64,000 nt of DNA from an uncultured Hyphomicrobiales bacterium (GCA_903847605.1 CAINED010000084.1:1-64000); one strand, 5' to 3'; counted from the stretch's first letter, positions 8,453-17,449 are shown. Numbers and translations: made by a program. The notes: generated from the sequence alone by a model not told the origin.

Positions 8453-8956
8453 TCAATGCTCGGATCGGGTCTTGCAAGCTTCGACGAAGTCGCGCACGTC
8501 GCGCGGAGCTGCCGCGGGCCAGACCACTTTTTTCTTCGTGACATGAACGATCGTCACCGGCTTGCCCGTTGCGAGCAGCGCAAAGACGGGATCGTCAGCC
8601 CGGATGCGCACAAAGGCGCGCATCGAACCTGTCGGCTGATAGATTTCCGAAAGCCCGGTCAGCGTCGATTCCACCCTGTTGGCATTCAAGGTCAAAGAAA
8701 CCCGCTCATCGCTCTTCGTGACGCCGTCGAGCGGCGCACCGAAACGAAGATCAATTTCGCCGCCAGCCGCGCAGGCAGCAAAAAAAGGCTGATCGCCGAG
8801 ACCGTCAGCCTGCCGCAACGTCAGCGAAAGCGTGTCGCGCACATTGAGCAAATCCCAGATCATTCTTGCCGGCTTTTTTTGCGCAATTGCGCCGGTCGAC
8901 ATCAGTAAACAAACTGCGCCCATGACAACGGGCCCAAGAATTTTTCCTGCGCGCAT
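8453..8956 (-). CDS. Small exported protein of unknown function
   Basis: A 167-residue protein if started at ATG 8956, which places a good signal peptide at the N-terminus (basic start, core around VVMGAVCLLMSTGAIA, cleavage near AIAQK). Longer in-frame starts exist up to 9121 but would bury the signal peptide. Two Cys pairs are possible (CAAGG and EACKT regions). There is no recognised domain. It converges on the ABC ATPase gene with 21 bases between stops. A periplasmic location is inferred. Confidence 0.6.
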   Translation of the reverse strand: MRAGKILGPVVMGAVCLLMSTGAIAQKKPARMIWDLLNVRDTLSLTLRQADGLGDQPFFAACAAGGEIDLRFGAPLDGVTKSDERVSLTLNANRVESTLTGLSEIYQPTGSMRAFVRIRADDPVFALLATGKPVTIVHVTKKKVVWPAAAPRDVRDFVEACKTRSEH

Positions 8957-9149
8957 GCGAAACTTCCCGAATCCCCGCGCCCGATTGGCGACGCGGCAGC
9001 AGGCCACCTCTCGAGTCGGCACGGAGTCGGCGCAGAAGAGGAAATCCACTGCAATCTCGATACTTCCATGGTAATCGAAAACCACTGTGCGGCAAGGGAA
9101 AAGCGACCTTTGGTAACTCAAGGCAATTCAGGGAATACAGCCAATTCAC

Positions 9150-9194
9150 TCTTCCAAGCTGAATACGAGGGTTCGATTCCCTTCACCCGCTCCA
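9150..9194 (+). other. 3' fragment of a tRNA-Gly (UCC) gene, probable attachment-site remnant
   Basis: The sequence reads as the 3' half of a tRNA-Gly: part of an anticodon loop with TTCC, a full T-arm (GAGGG, TTCGATT, CCCTT), a 3' acceptor strand CACCCGC, discriminator T and encoded CCA at 9192-9194. The matching 5' acceptor strand GCGGGTG and a D-arm are absent upstream, so it cannot fold as a complete tRNA. Such 3' copies are left by tyrosine-integrase elements inserted into tRNA genes. In this orientation the intact tRNA and the element would lie to the left, beyond the window. Confidence 0.6.
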
Positions 9195-9203
9195 AAAAAG
9201 TAT

Positions 9204-9371
9204 CGTTTTATCAATGTATTGAGGCCTCACGGCCAGCTTCTGTGTCCGGGTGTAAAAGTCCTAACTGGAACGGATTCTGCCTACGTCGAACAGCATCGAA
9301 CCTATGTCCGGTCCATCTTCGAGGGCGCTACAAAACACCCTGCTATGAGAAGCGCGATTGATTTGACATGA
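9204..9371 (+). pseudogene. Possible C-terminal remnant of a protein gene
   Basis: An open frame without a credible start runs from 9204 to a TGA at 9369-9371. It encodes a protein-like sequence (pieces such as LRPHGQLLCPGVKVLTG and EQHRTYVRSIFEGATKHP). It begins ten bases after the tRNA fragment. It looks like the tail of a gene truncated by recombination, but the family is not recognised and chance coding-like composition cannot be excluded. Confidence 0.3.
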
Positions 9372-9478
9372 TGACCGAAAGGCTGGGGAGGCAAGGCCGG
9401 ATCGGGATGGAAGCGATCAAACCGCTTGCGCCATAGTCTCCCGTTTGCAGTTCAAAGGGACGAAAGGCGAGGACATCA

Positions 9479-10639
9479 ATGGCAAGCCGTTTATTCACGC
9501 CGGCGCGCATGCGCGATCTGGAATTGTCGAACAGGGTCGTGATCTCGCCCATGTGTCAGTATGCGGCCGAGAATGGCACGGCGTCCGACTGGCATATCAT
9601 GCACCTCGGCCAATATGCGGTATCGGGCGCGGGGCTTGTGATCGCCGAAGCGACGGCCGTCGAACCGGAGGGACGGATCTCTCCGCAATGTCTCGGTCTT
9701 TACTCCGACGAGAACGAGGCAGCGCTGCGCCGTGTGGTCGATTTCTTCAGGACTTACGGAGAGGGCGCGAAAATCGGGATCCAGCTCGCCCATGCCGGCA
9801 GAAAGGGATCGGTCCCGCCCTCCTACATCATTCGCAATGCCGTATCGGTGGAAGAAGGCGGATGGATTCCACCCTCCCCATCCTACTATGTCGACAAGGT
9901 GCATACGCCGCCGCGCGTCATGGACCTCGCTCACATCGACAGAGTGCGCGAGGCCTGGAAGCAATCGACGATACGCGCCGATCGCATCGGCGCGGACATG
10001 ATCGAACTGCACTTCGCGCATGGCTATCTGGTCAACCAGTTTCTCTCGCCGCTGATCAATTCACGCACTGACCATTACGGCGGTTCGCGCGAGAACCGCA
10101 TGCGCTATGCGCTGGAAATCTTCGAGTCCTGCCGGGAGGTATGGCCGCAGGGCAAGCCAATGGGCGTGCGCCTGTCGGCCATAGATTGGGTCGATGGTGG
10201 CTGGCAGATCGAGGACTCCGTCGCGCTCTCCGCGGAATTGAAGGCGCGCGGATGCGACTATGTGTGCCTCAGCAGCGGAGGCGTATCCCACGAGCAGAAG
10301 ATCAAGTCCGGGCCGGGATATCAGGTACCCTTTGCAGAGCAGGTTCGCCGTGAGGCCGGCATTGCGACCATGGCCGTCGGGCAGATATGGGAGCCGGCGC
10401 AGGCCGAAAGCATCCTGGCCGAAGGCAAGGCGGATTTCATCGCGATCGCGCGGCGCGCGCTCTACAATCCACGCTGGGCATGGCACGCCGCGCACGAACT
10501 TGGCGATTTCCTGCAATATCCGCAGCGTTACAAGAGCTGCCATCCTGCCATGGGCACGGCGCTCAAATTCCCCGATACCAATGAGCAGACGCGCGCATTG
10601 AAAAACATCTGGTCGCTGGAAGAAAAGGCAAAGGTTTAG
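9479..10639 (+). CDS. Old Yellow Enzyme family NADH:flavin oxidoreductase, YqjM-like
   Basis: A 386-residue FMN-dependent TIM-barrel ene-reductase. It carries the YqjM-class N-terminal pattern (SPMCQYAAENG, with the modulating Cys), QLAHAGRK, the substrate-binding His pair in ELHFAHGYL, and the Old Yellow Enzyme block SPLINSRTDHYGGSRENR. These enzymes reduce activated C=C bonds of enones or related unsaturated carbonyls with NAD(P)H. The ATG at 9479 follows a GGCGAGGA ribosome-binding site. It is the first gene to the right of the tRNA fragment and converges on the minus-strand catabolic cluster, where it could reduce an unsaturated intermediate. Confidence 0.9.
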   Translation: MASRLFTPARMRDLELSNRVVISPMCQYAAENGTASDWHIMHLGQYAVSGAGLVIAEATAVEPEGRISPQCLGLYSDENEAALRRVVDFFRTYGEGAKIGIQLAHAGRKGSVPPSYIIRNAVSVEEGGWIPPSPSYYVDKVHTPPRVMDLAHIDRVREAWKQSTIRADRIGADMIELHFAHGYLVNQFLSPLINSRTDHYGGSRENRMRYALEIFESCREVWPQGKPMGVRLSAIDWVDGGWQIEDSVALSAELKARGCDYVCLSSGGVSHEQKIKSGPGYQVPFAEQVRREAGIATMAVGQIWEPAQAESILAEGKADFIAIARRALYNPRWAWHAAHELGDFLQYPQRYKSCHPAMGTALKFPDTNEQTRALKNIWSLEEKAKV

Positions 10640-10641
10640 TT

Positions 10642-11862
10642 TTAGCCGATGACCTGCAGCTCGCGCGAGAACTGGTGTAGCGCGCGGGCGCCGGTCTCGG
10701 TGATGACGACGGTGTCGGCAAATACAGCCCCGGTTTGGCCATTTCGCCATTTGGGATCGAACAGGTCGATGTTGAAGGCAAAGACCATCCCGGTCTTGAA
10801 TTCGTCGCCAATCGTCGCGAGCGCGGCCTGATCCGCCTTCAGCGCGTGGAATCGATAGCGCGGATATTCGAGCGAGGCGAGGCCGTGGCCGTGTATGCCG
10901 GTCTCGCAAATGCCGAGGCCCGCATCGTCGATCACGCGCTTTACTTCATCCATGCAGGCGCGAATGGATTTGCCGGGCCCGAACAATTCCATGCCGCGGT
11001 CGAATGCAGCGACGCAGCCATCGTAGATCCGTCGCGTTTCCCTGTCAGGCTCTCCGAGGCAGAAGGTGCGCTCGACATGGGTGAAATAACCGCCGATCTT
11101 CGGGTGGATCTCGCAGATGATGAGATCCCTGGCTTCCATCGGTCGCGTCGTTGGCATGCGGAACGGATGGGGCAGGGGATAGCGGTCGCAGGCCCAGAGA
11201 AACAGTGTGGGCTCTTCGCCGCCGTCTGCAAGCATTGTCGCGGTCATGCGTGCATGCACTTCAGACTCGCGGACGCCGGGGCCCGCGTGTTCACGGCAAG
11301 CCTCGAGCATCTTGTCGCCCAGTCGCGCGGCTTGCTCGAGCATCGCGATTTCCTCGCGGCTCTTGGTCGAACGCATTGTCTCAAGGAGATCGCCGAGATC
11401 GACGAAACGTACGTTCGGGAGGGCGAGCCTTATCCCTTCATAGATACTGTGCGGCAGCCAGCCATCTGGATCTAGCGGGCCGGCCAGTCCATCCATCGCG
11501 ATGGTGGCGCGTTCGAAACCCAATTCCTTGATCCTGGTTACGACCGTGTTGGCCCAGGTCCCGCTGCGTGAGCGTATGTCGGTGACCCAATCCTGCGCGC
11601 GCCGCCAGTATTCGGTGAAGGTCGGCATGAAGACGAAGGATGTGGGTTCGCCCTCCAGCGGAAAGATCAGGGTATTGTTTTCCGCATTGCCGCCGATGGG
11701 GCAGAGATAGCGCGCGTTGGCCGTGCAGAAATCCCACATGGCCGGCCATCCCCAGAGGACGAGGCAATCGATGCCGCGCTGGCGCATTTCGTTGCGCATC
11801 GCGCTCCAGCGCCGGTCGCGCTCGGCGATTGAAAGCCGCGGCAGTTCAAGTCGATCCCGCAT
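10642..11862 (-). CDS. Creatinase/aminopeptidase-fold (M24) protein lacking the metal ligands
   Basis: This 406-residue protein has an N-terminal creatinase-like domain (about 15-150) and a C-terminal pita-bread catalytic domain. In metal-dependent M24 peptidases the ligands are Asp, Asp, His, Glu, Glu. Aligned by eye, the first Asp is Glu251, the second is His262, the first Glu is Asn364 and the last Glu is Ala382; only the His of HGHGL (near 326) is clearly kept. It is therefore unlikely to be a classical Xaa-Pro peptidase and may act like metal-free creatinase on a C-N bond. It is the last gene of a long minus-strand run, 30 bases after the flavin monooxygenase. Confidence 0.82.
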   Translation of the reverse strand: MRDRLELPRLSIAERDRRWSAMRNEMRQRGIDCLVLWGWPAMWDFCTANARYLCPIGGNAENNTLIFPLEGEPTSFVFMPTFTEYWRRAQDWVTDIRSRSGTWANTVVTRIKELGFERATIAMDGLAGPLDPDGWLPHSIYEGIRLALPNVRFVDLGDLLETMRSTKSREEIAMLEQAARLGDKMLEACREHAGPGVRESEVHARMTATMLADGGEEPTLFLWACDRYPLPHPFRMPTTRPMEARDLIICEIHPKIGGYFTHVERTFCLGEPDRETRRIYDGCVAAFDRGMELFGPGKSIRACMDEVKRVIDDAGLGICETGIHGHGLASLEYPRYRFHALKADQAALATIGDEFKTGMVFAFNIDLFDPKWRNGQTGAVFADTVVITETGARALHQFSRELQVIG

Positions 11863-11892
11863 GGTTCAAACTCTCCAGCATTTGTTGCGCGG

Positions 11893-13731
11893 TCAGCGGT
11901 GCGCGTGTTCCAGCTTGTTGGCGGTGTGGTCTGCGCGAGGAGGCTTTTTTCGGCGGCGCGGCAAAATGCCCATGAGATCGGCCTTGATGAGCATGGCTGT
12001 ATAAGGCGAATAGACGCGCGCGCCCATGAAGCCGCCGCCGTTCACAAAAAAGCCTTCCTGCCCGGTGCGGCCATACATGGCGCAAAGTTCATAATCGTCG
12101 TCAATTCCCCAAATCGGCCCGACGCGATCGGCGATTTCGTCGCCCAGTAAATTGCGGACTGCGTCCTGCAAGGGCCGGTAACCCGTACCGAAAACAATCA
12201 CATCCGCATGAAGCGGCGTTCCGTCCTTGAGGAGTATTTCATCGCCGTTGATGCGCGCGATTTCAGTCCCTGCCCTGATCTTGATCTTGCCATCGATAAT
12301 CAGTCTCGAGCATCCGACATCGAGGTAATATCCGGCCTGATAGCGGAGCAGCTTGATGAAATAGCCGGTCTCGTCATCGTAGTTGTCGACGAGAAAGCCG
12401 GCTTTCTGCAGACCGCTCAAAAGTTCTGCGTCGTCCTGTGTCATCTGGCGGGCGAGGCCGACATGCAATCGCATTGTCAGGCTGTAGGGGATGGATGACG
12501 CCATCAGGTCGGTGTCGTTCAGAGGCCGGATGCCCTCATTGCGCCGATAGATTTCATAAGGACGAACCGAGCTCGGCTCGAGGCTGACAACGGTAACCGG
12601 CGAGCGCTGAAGCATCGTCACGTTTGCGCCACGCAGATACATATCCTGCGCGATGTCATGAGCGCTGGTGCCCGCGCCGACGACAAGAACAGACTTGTTC
12701 TTCACGGCGAGATCGTCGCTCTCGCCGCTCGAGTGAAATACCGGACCTCTAAAGGTTTCGATGCCCTCGATATCGGGCACGTTGGGTATCCCGCTGACAC
12801 CCAGCGCCATGACGAGGTGGCGCGGCCGCATCTCGCGGATGGAGCCATCGCACAGTTGAAGTCTGACGATCCAGTGACGCGCCGCATCGTCGTACGCGCC
12901 GCCCAGAAAGGTTGTCTCCATCCATACGTTCAGTTCCATACTGGTGGCATAAAACTCGAACCAGTCAGCGAGCTTGTCCTTGGGGATGTAAACCGGCCAG
13001 TTCTCGGGAAAATGCAGGTAGGGGAAATGGTTCATGCAAATTTCATTATGCAGCTTCAGCGAGCGGTAACGCTTGCGCCAGATATCGCCGAGCCTTTTCG
13101 ATTTGTCGACAATAAGCGTGCGCACACCGATTTGCTGCAACCGTGCCGCCGCCATAAGTCCAGACTGGCCGCCGCCAATGACCAGGACCTCGGGATCGCG
13201 CGTGCTGAAATCTGCTGCGGCGCGACGGCGATCCAGCCAGTTCTCACGTTCGAACGCCGAGACGCTTACATCGTCACGAAAGCGCTGACGGCCGACGCGC
13301 TCCGGCGCGCCTTTCAATTCCTTCATCGCCGTAAGGATAGTGAATGCTTGCGGATTTCCGCTTTCGCTGGAACCAGGAACAAGTCGCACAAAACCGCGAC
13401 CCGATGCGACCGCTGTGTCGAAGGCATAGAAGAATTCAAGCGTTACCTTGTGTTCACCCAAAGCGCCGACGAAGGGTTCGCCTTCGATGCGAAAGTTTGT
13501 GGCGGGATTTGTCTCGAAGTTTTCGCCGAGCCATCCAGCGATTTCTGCATGGCCGTGCCGGTTCACGAATTCCCAGCCGAATGTGAGCAGATCGCGCCAA
13601 TAACCGTCGGTATGGATCAGCCCCGCAACCCCTGCAAAATCGCGACGGCCGAGCATCGCAGCCAACGCGTCGAGCCAGCGGCTCGCGATTTGCAATCTTT
13701 CGGCGGGTGTTGCCCGATTGAACTCGGTCAT
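11893..13731 (-). CDS. Flavin-containing monooxygenase with N-terminal NTF2-like domain
   Basis: A 612-residue fusion. Residues ~10-140 look like an NTF2/SnoaL-type cone domain. The rest is a class B flavoprotein monooxygenase: FAD Rossmann motif VIGGGQSG near 186, NADPH motif VGAGTSA near 351, and the FxGxxxH part of the Baeyer-Villiger/FMO fingerprint at 327-333. The residue after that fingerprint that is usually Trp or Tyr is Glu here. It should use NADPH and O2 to oxygenate a ketone or soft nucleophile. The start at 13731 has GGAG seven bases upstream. It lies 46 bases after the acyl-CoA dehydrogenase gene in the same direction. Confidence 0.87.
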   Translation of the reverse strand: MTEFNRATPAERLQIASRWLDALAAMLGRRDFAGVAGLIHTDGYWRDLLTFGWEFVNRHGHAEIAGWLGENFETNPATNFRIEGEPFVGALGEHKVTLEFFYAFDTAVASGRGFVRLVPGSSESGNPQAFTILTAMKELKGAPERVGRQRFRDDVSVSAFERENWLDRRRAAADFSTRDPEVLVIGGGQSGLMAAARLQQIGVRTLIVDKSKRLGDIWRKRYRSLKLHNEICMNHFPYLHFPENWPVYIPKDKLADWFEFYATSMELNVWMETTFLGGAYDDAARHWIVRLQLCDGSIREMRPRHLVMALGVSGIPNVPDIEGIETFRGPVFHSSGESDDLAVKNKSVLVVGAGTSAHDIAQDMYLRGANVTMLQRSPVTVVSLEPSSVRPYEIYRRNEGIRPLNDTDLMASSIPYSLTMRLHVGLARQMTQDDAELLSGLQKAGFLVDNYDDETGYFIKLLRYQAGYYLDVGCSRLIIDGKIKIRAGTEIARINGDEILLKDGTPLHADVIVFGTGYRPLQDAVRNLLGDEIADRVGPIWGIDDDYELCAMYGRTGQEGFFVNGGGFMGARVYSPYTAMLIKADLMGILPRRRKKPPRADHTANKLEHAHR

Positions 13732-13777
13732 GAGACAACTCCGACAGCGCCCCGATCTTTCTCAACCTGGACGGCGC

Positions 13778-14929
13778 TCAATATTGCCTGAGAATGTCTC
13801 GGGCCAGAACCCACCGCATGAGCTCTACGGGTCCCTCGGTGATCATGAAGCTGCGCGCATCGCGCCACATCTTGGCGATCGGCATTTCGTTGGCGAGGCC
13901 CATGCCACCGTGAATTTGCATGCATCGGTCGGCGACACGGAAGCCGAGCTCTGTTCCCTTGATCTTCGCCATGTAACTCTCGTGCCGCGCCGCTACCCCG
14001 GCATCCGTGCGCGCAGCGAGCTGGTAAACCAGAAGCTGCGTCATGTGATGTTCCATGTAGCTGTCGGCGATCATGAACTGGACTGCCTGCCTTTCGGCCA
14101 ACGGGGCGCCGAAGGTGACGCGTTGCTTGGCGTAGGATGCGGACATGTCGAGGCATCGTTTCGCGACGCCCAGGCCGCGGCAAGCCTGATAGAGCCGGCC
14201 CGAAGTAATCCAGGATTGCGCCGACTTCATGCCGTCGCCTTCCTTGCCGATGAGATTTTCGGCGGGAATCTCGACATTGTCGAATGCAATCTCATAGGGC
14301 GCATCGCCCATCATCGTCTCGATGCGTCCGACGATCTTGACGCCCGGCGTATTGGCGTCGACCAGAAACATGCTCAATCCGCCGCGGCTACCCTTGGCGC
14401 GATCGGTTGCGGCCACAAGCTGGAAGAAGTCCGCCGTTCCTGCATTGGTGATCCAGCGCTTGTAGCCATTGATGATGTATTTATCGCCCTTGCGCACGGC
14501 GGTTGTGCGCATGGATCCCGGATCGGCTCCCGCATCGGGCTCCGATTGCGCGAAGGCGGTGGTTTTCTCGCCGCGAAGTACGGGATACAGATATTTCTGT
14601 TTCTGCTCTTCCGTCAGCGTGAAGAGGATGGGCCGCAAGTCCGGACCAAAGACGAAGGGACCGCGTGGCGGAAGCGCTATGGTTCGCGCCATCTCTTCCC
14701 AGACTACGACCATTCCCAGAAGCCCGAGGCCCTGGCCGCCATATTCCGTCGGCACTTCCAGCAGCCAAAGCCCGAGCTCTTTAGCCTTCGCCTCTACCCT
14801 GGCGCGCACGTCCGGCTTCATGATGGGGCCGTCCATCGACGTGCGTTCAATGGGGATCAATTCTTTGTCGACGAAATTCGCGACGGTCTGCTTGAGAAGG
14901 CGAAGGTCTTCGGGAAGTTCAAAATCCAT
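13778..14929 (-). CDS. Acyl-CoA dehydrogenase family protein
   Basis: A flavoprotein of about 383 residues with the acyl-CoA dehydrogenase layout: helical N-terminus, middle beta domain with AFAQSEPDAGADPGSM and KRWITNAG, and C-terminal helices. The catalytic base is probably the Glu of FMITEGPVELMRW; RCMQIHGGMGLA and the final WVLARDIL are typical. ATG at 14929 gives the usual MDFEL start; a GTG at 14938 would add three residues. It desaturates an acyl-CoA and passes electrons to ETF. With the adjacent CoA-transferase it implies CoA-thioester chemistry in this cluster. Confidence 0.9.
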   Translation of the reverse strand: MDFELPEDLRLLKQTVANFVDKELIPIERTSMDGPIMKPDVRARVEAKAKELGLWLLEVPTEYGGQGLGLLGMVVVWEEMARTIALPPRGPFVFGPDLRPILFTLTEEQKQKYLYPVLRGEKTTAFAQSEPDAGADPGSMRTTAVRKGDKYIINGYKRWITNAGTADFFQLVAATDRAKGSRGGLSMFLVDANTPGVKIVGRIETMMGDAPYEIAFDNVEIPAENLIGKEGDGMKSAQSWITSGRLYQACRGLGVAKRCLDMSASYAKQRVTFGAPLAERQAVQFMIADSYMEHHMTQLLVYQLAARTDAGVAARHESYMAKIKGTELGFRVADRCMQIHGGMGLANEMPIAKMWRDARSFMITEGPVELMRWVLARDILRQY

Positions 14930-14953
14930 TTGCGTCACTCGACTTGTACTGGT

Positions 14954-15463
14954 TCAGCGTGCGTTTGCCGACCCGGTGATCGGGTGGCCGATGCCAAGCG
15001 GTTCGGCATCGATAAGGACGAACGCAACACGGGCGCGCCTGTCGCTGCGGTTGACCCAGGCGTGATTGGTGCCTCGCTGCACGAGCAGGTCGCCCTGCTT
15101 CAGTTTCACCGTTGAATCGTCCATATCCATTTCGATCTCGCCCTCGATCACTATGACGTAGTCGACGGTTTCCGTACGATGAATGTCGGAGCTGACGCCC
15201 GGCGGAAAATCGATGACAGCGAAGCGGCTGCCGTGCGGCGGGGGCGCGCTGCCGAGAATGCGGGCGCCCATGTCCTCGATGTTCTCGCCGATGGGAACCT
15301 TGGCGGGCGACCCATCGGTACTCCAGATCAACGTGGACACGAGGCCCGAACCCGGTGACTTCGAATTGGTGGCGGGCGCGTCGGTAAGGACCTTGGCGAC
15401 ATTGTTGGTATCGTGCCCCGTCACGACGCGCCGAATGGGTGGATGTTTACTTTGGTCGGTCAT
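14954..15463 (-). CDS. Cupin-domain protein
   Basis: A 169-residue single-cupin protein. Motif 1 is around HRTETVDYVIVIEGEIEM, motif 2 around GDLLVQRGTNHAWVN, giving His, Glu and His as likely metal ligands. The N-terminal ~50 residues form a variable extension. ATG at 15463 has GGGAGGAT upstream. Family members of this type are often annotated as cupins beside aromatic or CoA-dependent catabolic genes, but whether it is a dioxygenase, isomerase or sensor is unknown. It sits between the acyl-CoA dehydrogenase and CoA-transferase genes in one direction. Confidence 0.85.
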   Translation of the reverse strand: MTDQSKHPPIRRVVTGHDTNNVAKVLTDAPATNSKSPGSGLVSTLIWSTDGSPAKVPIGENIEDMGARILGSAPPPHGSRFAVIDFPPGVSSDIHRTETVDYVIVIEGEIEMDMDDSTVKLKQGDLLVQRGTNHAWVNRSDRRARVAFVLIDAEPLGIGHPITGSANAR

Positions 15464-15509
15464 TTGATCCTCCCGCGCCTCTGCATCAGTTAACGATCTT
15501 GAGCCAATG

Positions 15510-16685
15510 TCAGACGACCGAGGCCGAGCGCATCGCGCTTATGTCTTCGTCTCCATAGCCAAGCTCGCGCAAGATCTCTTCGGTGTGATCGCCAAAAGCC
15601 GGCGCGGGAAGGTCCGATCCGTCACGGCCTCCATCTATTCGCAAGGGCCGCCTTATTGTCGGCAAAGACCGACCGTCGGGGTGCTTCATCTCACGGAAGA
15701 CTTCGAGGTACCTGACCTGTTCGTCTTCCATCACCTCGGGAATGTTGTGGATGGGAGCGAAAGGCACATCCTCGGCTTCGAGCAGGCTCATCCATTCGCC
15801 GCGGGGGCGTGTGGCATAGGTCTCGCCGAGAACACGCGTCAGTTCGAGAAAATTCGCGATGCGCGATTCGCGGTTGATGAAGCGAGGCTCCTTGAGCAGA
15901 TCGGGCCTGCCGATCGCCTTGAGCATTCCTTCCCAGAATTTTGGCTGCGACGACAAGTGCACCGCCAGCAGTTTGCCGTCGCCGCAGCGGAAGGCAAAAG
16001 AGTGCGAACTCGCCACGCGCGTCGTCGGCGTGTTCTCGATGCCGAGCAGGGTGTGGTTGGCGAAGAGGTCGGGAATGAAGGCGATGGAAGATTCGAGCAT
16101 GCTGGTTTCTATGAACCTGCCCTGTCCCGTTCGTTCACGCTCGTAGAGGGCCCCGAGAATGCCAGAGCAGGCATACATGCCCGTCACGTTGTCGGGAATG
16201 GTTGGTCCGCACACCTGCGGCTGTTCGGGATCAAGAAGGAGACTCGATATGCCGCTCAGCGCGAGTCCAACACTGTCGAAGGCGGGCCGGTTGCTGTAGG
16301 GGCCTGCCGCGCCAAAGCCGGTAATCGAACAGTGGATGAGCCGCGGATTTATCTCCTTGAGAACCGCACGCGTGAGTCCGAGTCTCTCCATCACGCCCGC
16401 GCGATAGTTTTCCAGTAGAACGTCTGCTTCGTGCAAGAGCTTCTTCAGAGCCGCCAGGCCTTCGGACTTGCGAAGATCGAGCTTGATACTGCGCTTGCCG
16501 CGGTTATAGGCCGCAAAATGCGGGCTATAGAGCCCGCCCCTGAACGAGCGGAAGGGGTCGCCGCCCTGCGGATTCTCGACCTTTGTCACCTGCGCGCCAA
16601 GGTCTGCGAGCATCATGCCGGCGAGCGGCGCGGTGATCATCGTGCCGAGTTCGACAACTTTTATTCCATCGAGGACCTTGGTCAT
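15510..16685 (-). CDS. CaiB/BaiF family CoA-transferase
   Basis: A 391-residue class III CoA-transferase. It opens with the typical LDGIKVVELGTMITAPLAG and contains DLGAQVTKVENPQGGDPFR and RGKRSIKLDLRKSEG. The catalytic Asp is in PAFDSVG. These enzymes move CoA from a donor thioester such as succinyl-CoA to a carboxylic acid. It would activate a ring-opened acid for the acyl-CoA dehydrogenase and hydratase-like enzymes of the same gene run. Only 11 bases separate it from the upstream SDR gene. Confidence 0.91.
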   Translation of the reverse strand: MTKVLDGIKVVELGTMITAPLAGMMLADLGAQVTKVENPQGGDPFRSFRGGLYSPHFAAYNRGKRSIKLDLRKSEGLAALKKLLHEADVLLENYRAGVMERLGLTRAVLKEINPRLIHCSITGFGAAGPYSNRPAFDSVGLALSGISSLLLDPEQPQVCGPTIPDNVTGMYACSGILGALYERERTGQGRFIETSMLESSIAFIPDLFANHTLLGIENTPTTRVASSHSFAFRCGDGKLLAVHLSSQPKFWEGMLKAIGRPDLLKEPRFINRESRIANFLELTRVLGETYATRPRGEWMSLLEAEDVPFAPIHNIPEVMEDEQVRYLEVFREMKHPDGRSLPTIRRPLRIDGGRDGSDLPAPAFGDHTEEILRELGYGDEDISAMRSASVV

Positions 16686-16696
16686 CGCAAAGCCGA

Positions 16697-17449
16697 TCAG
16701 TTAATCGTCTGCCCGCCGTCCACGACTATCGAAGCTCCATGCACGAAAGTTGCCGCGTCGGAAACCAGGAAGGCCGCGACATTCCCGATCTCGTCGCACT
16801 CGCCGAAACGTCCGAGCATGACCTGCCGCAATGTTGCCGAAGGGTCGGTGTGTCCTCCCTCGAAGTAGCCCTTAACGCGCGGCGACAGGGTAGGGCCGGG
16901 ACAGATGGAATTCACGCGCAGCCCCTGCTTACCATAGTCCACAGCAAGCTGGCGCGTGAATGAAACGACAGCGCCCTTCGCTGCGCAGTAAACGGGCATT
17001 TGCGGGTTGCCGATATGGGCAAAGGTGGAAGCCACATTCAGGATGGAAGGATTTTTGGACTTCAGCAGCAGGGGAATGAACTCCCGGCACATGAAGTATA
17101 CGCTGTCTATATCGACTGCCATCAGCTCCCGCCATTTTTCGGTGGTCAGGTCCGTGACAGGCTTGATGAAATTATTGCCGGCATTGTTGATGATGGACTT
17201 GGCCCGGCCCCATTTGCCCTCGACAAACTGGCGCAGTTTTATAACGTCTTCTTCCCTGGAAACGTCCGCAGAAAATGTCTCGGCCTTGCCGCCGGCCTTC
17301 TCGATGCCGGCCTTCACGTCATCAAGGGTATACTGACGCCTCGCAACGAGGAGGACGGTTGCGCCGAGTTCTGCAACAGCCTCAGCCGTGGAGCGCCCGA
17401 TTCCCGTGCCTGCCCCGGTGACGACAATCACCTCGTCGTTGAAACGCAT
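16697..17449 (-). CDS. Short-chain dehydrogenase/reductase (cassette A)
   Basis: A 250-residue SDR with cofactor motif TGAGTGIG, structural NNAG, and the catalytic YxxxK in PVYCAAKG. It ends with VDGGQTIN, the usual SDR C-terminus. The start is taken at ATG 17449; an in-frame GTG slightly upstream and a long extension to 17548 are possible, but the extension is unlike the family. It is the third gene of an alpha/beta-hydrolase, LLM monooxygenase, SDR series that recurs at 31931-34781. Confidence 0.88.
   Translation of the reverse strand: MRFNDEVIVVTGAGTGIGRSTAEAVAELGATVLLVARRQYTLDDVKAGIEKAGGKAETFSADVSREEDVIKLRQFVEGKWGRAKSIINNAGNNFIKPVTDLTTEKWRELMAVDIDSVYFMCREFIPLLLKSKNPSILNVASTFAHIGNPQMPVYCAAKGAVVSFTRQLAVDYGKQGLRVNSICPGPTLSPRVKGYFEGGHTDPSATLRQVMLGRFGECDEIGNVAAFLVSDAATFVHGASIVVDGGQTIN

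Larger units (their letters stand above)
8957..9478. other. Gene-poor spacer with a recombination scar
   Basis: This 522-base interval separates the PQQ block from the catabolic block. It holds the tRNA-Gly 3' fragment (9150-9194) and a possible protein-gene remnant just after it (9204-9371). The part before 9150 may carry the promoter of the small exported protein. No integrase, transposase or terminal inverted repeat is visible. Confidence 0.6.

Noticed and set aside
9068-9194. A complete tRNA-Gly gene
   Set aside because: Only the 3' half matches; no GCGGGTG acceptor strand or D-arm precedes it, so a cloverleaf cannot form.
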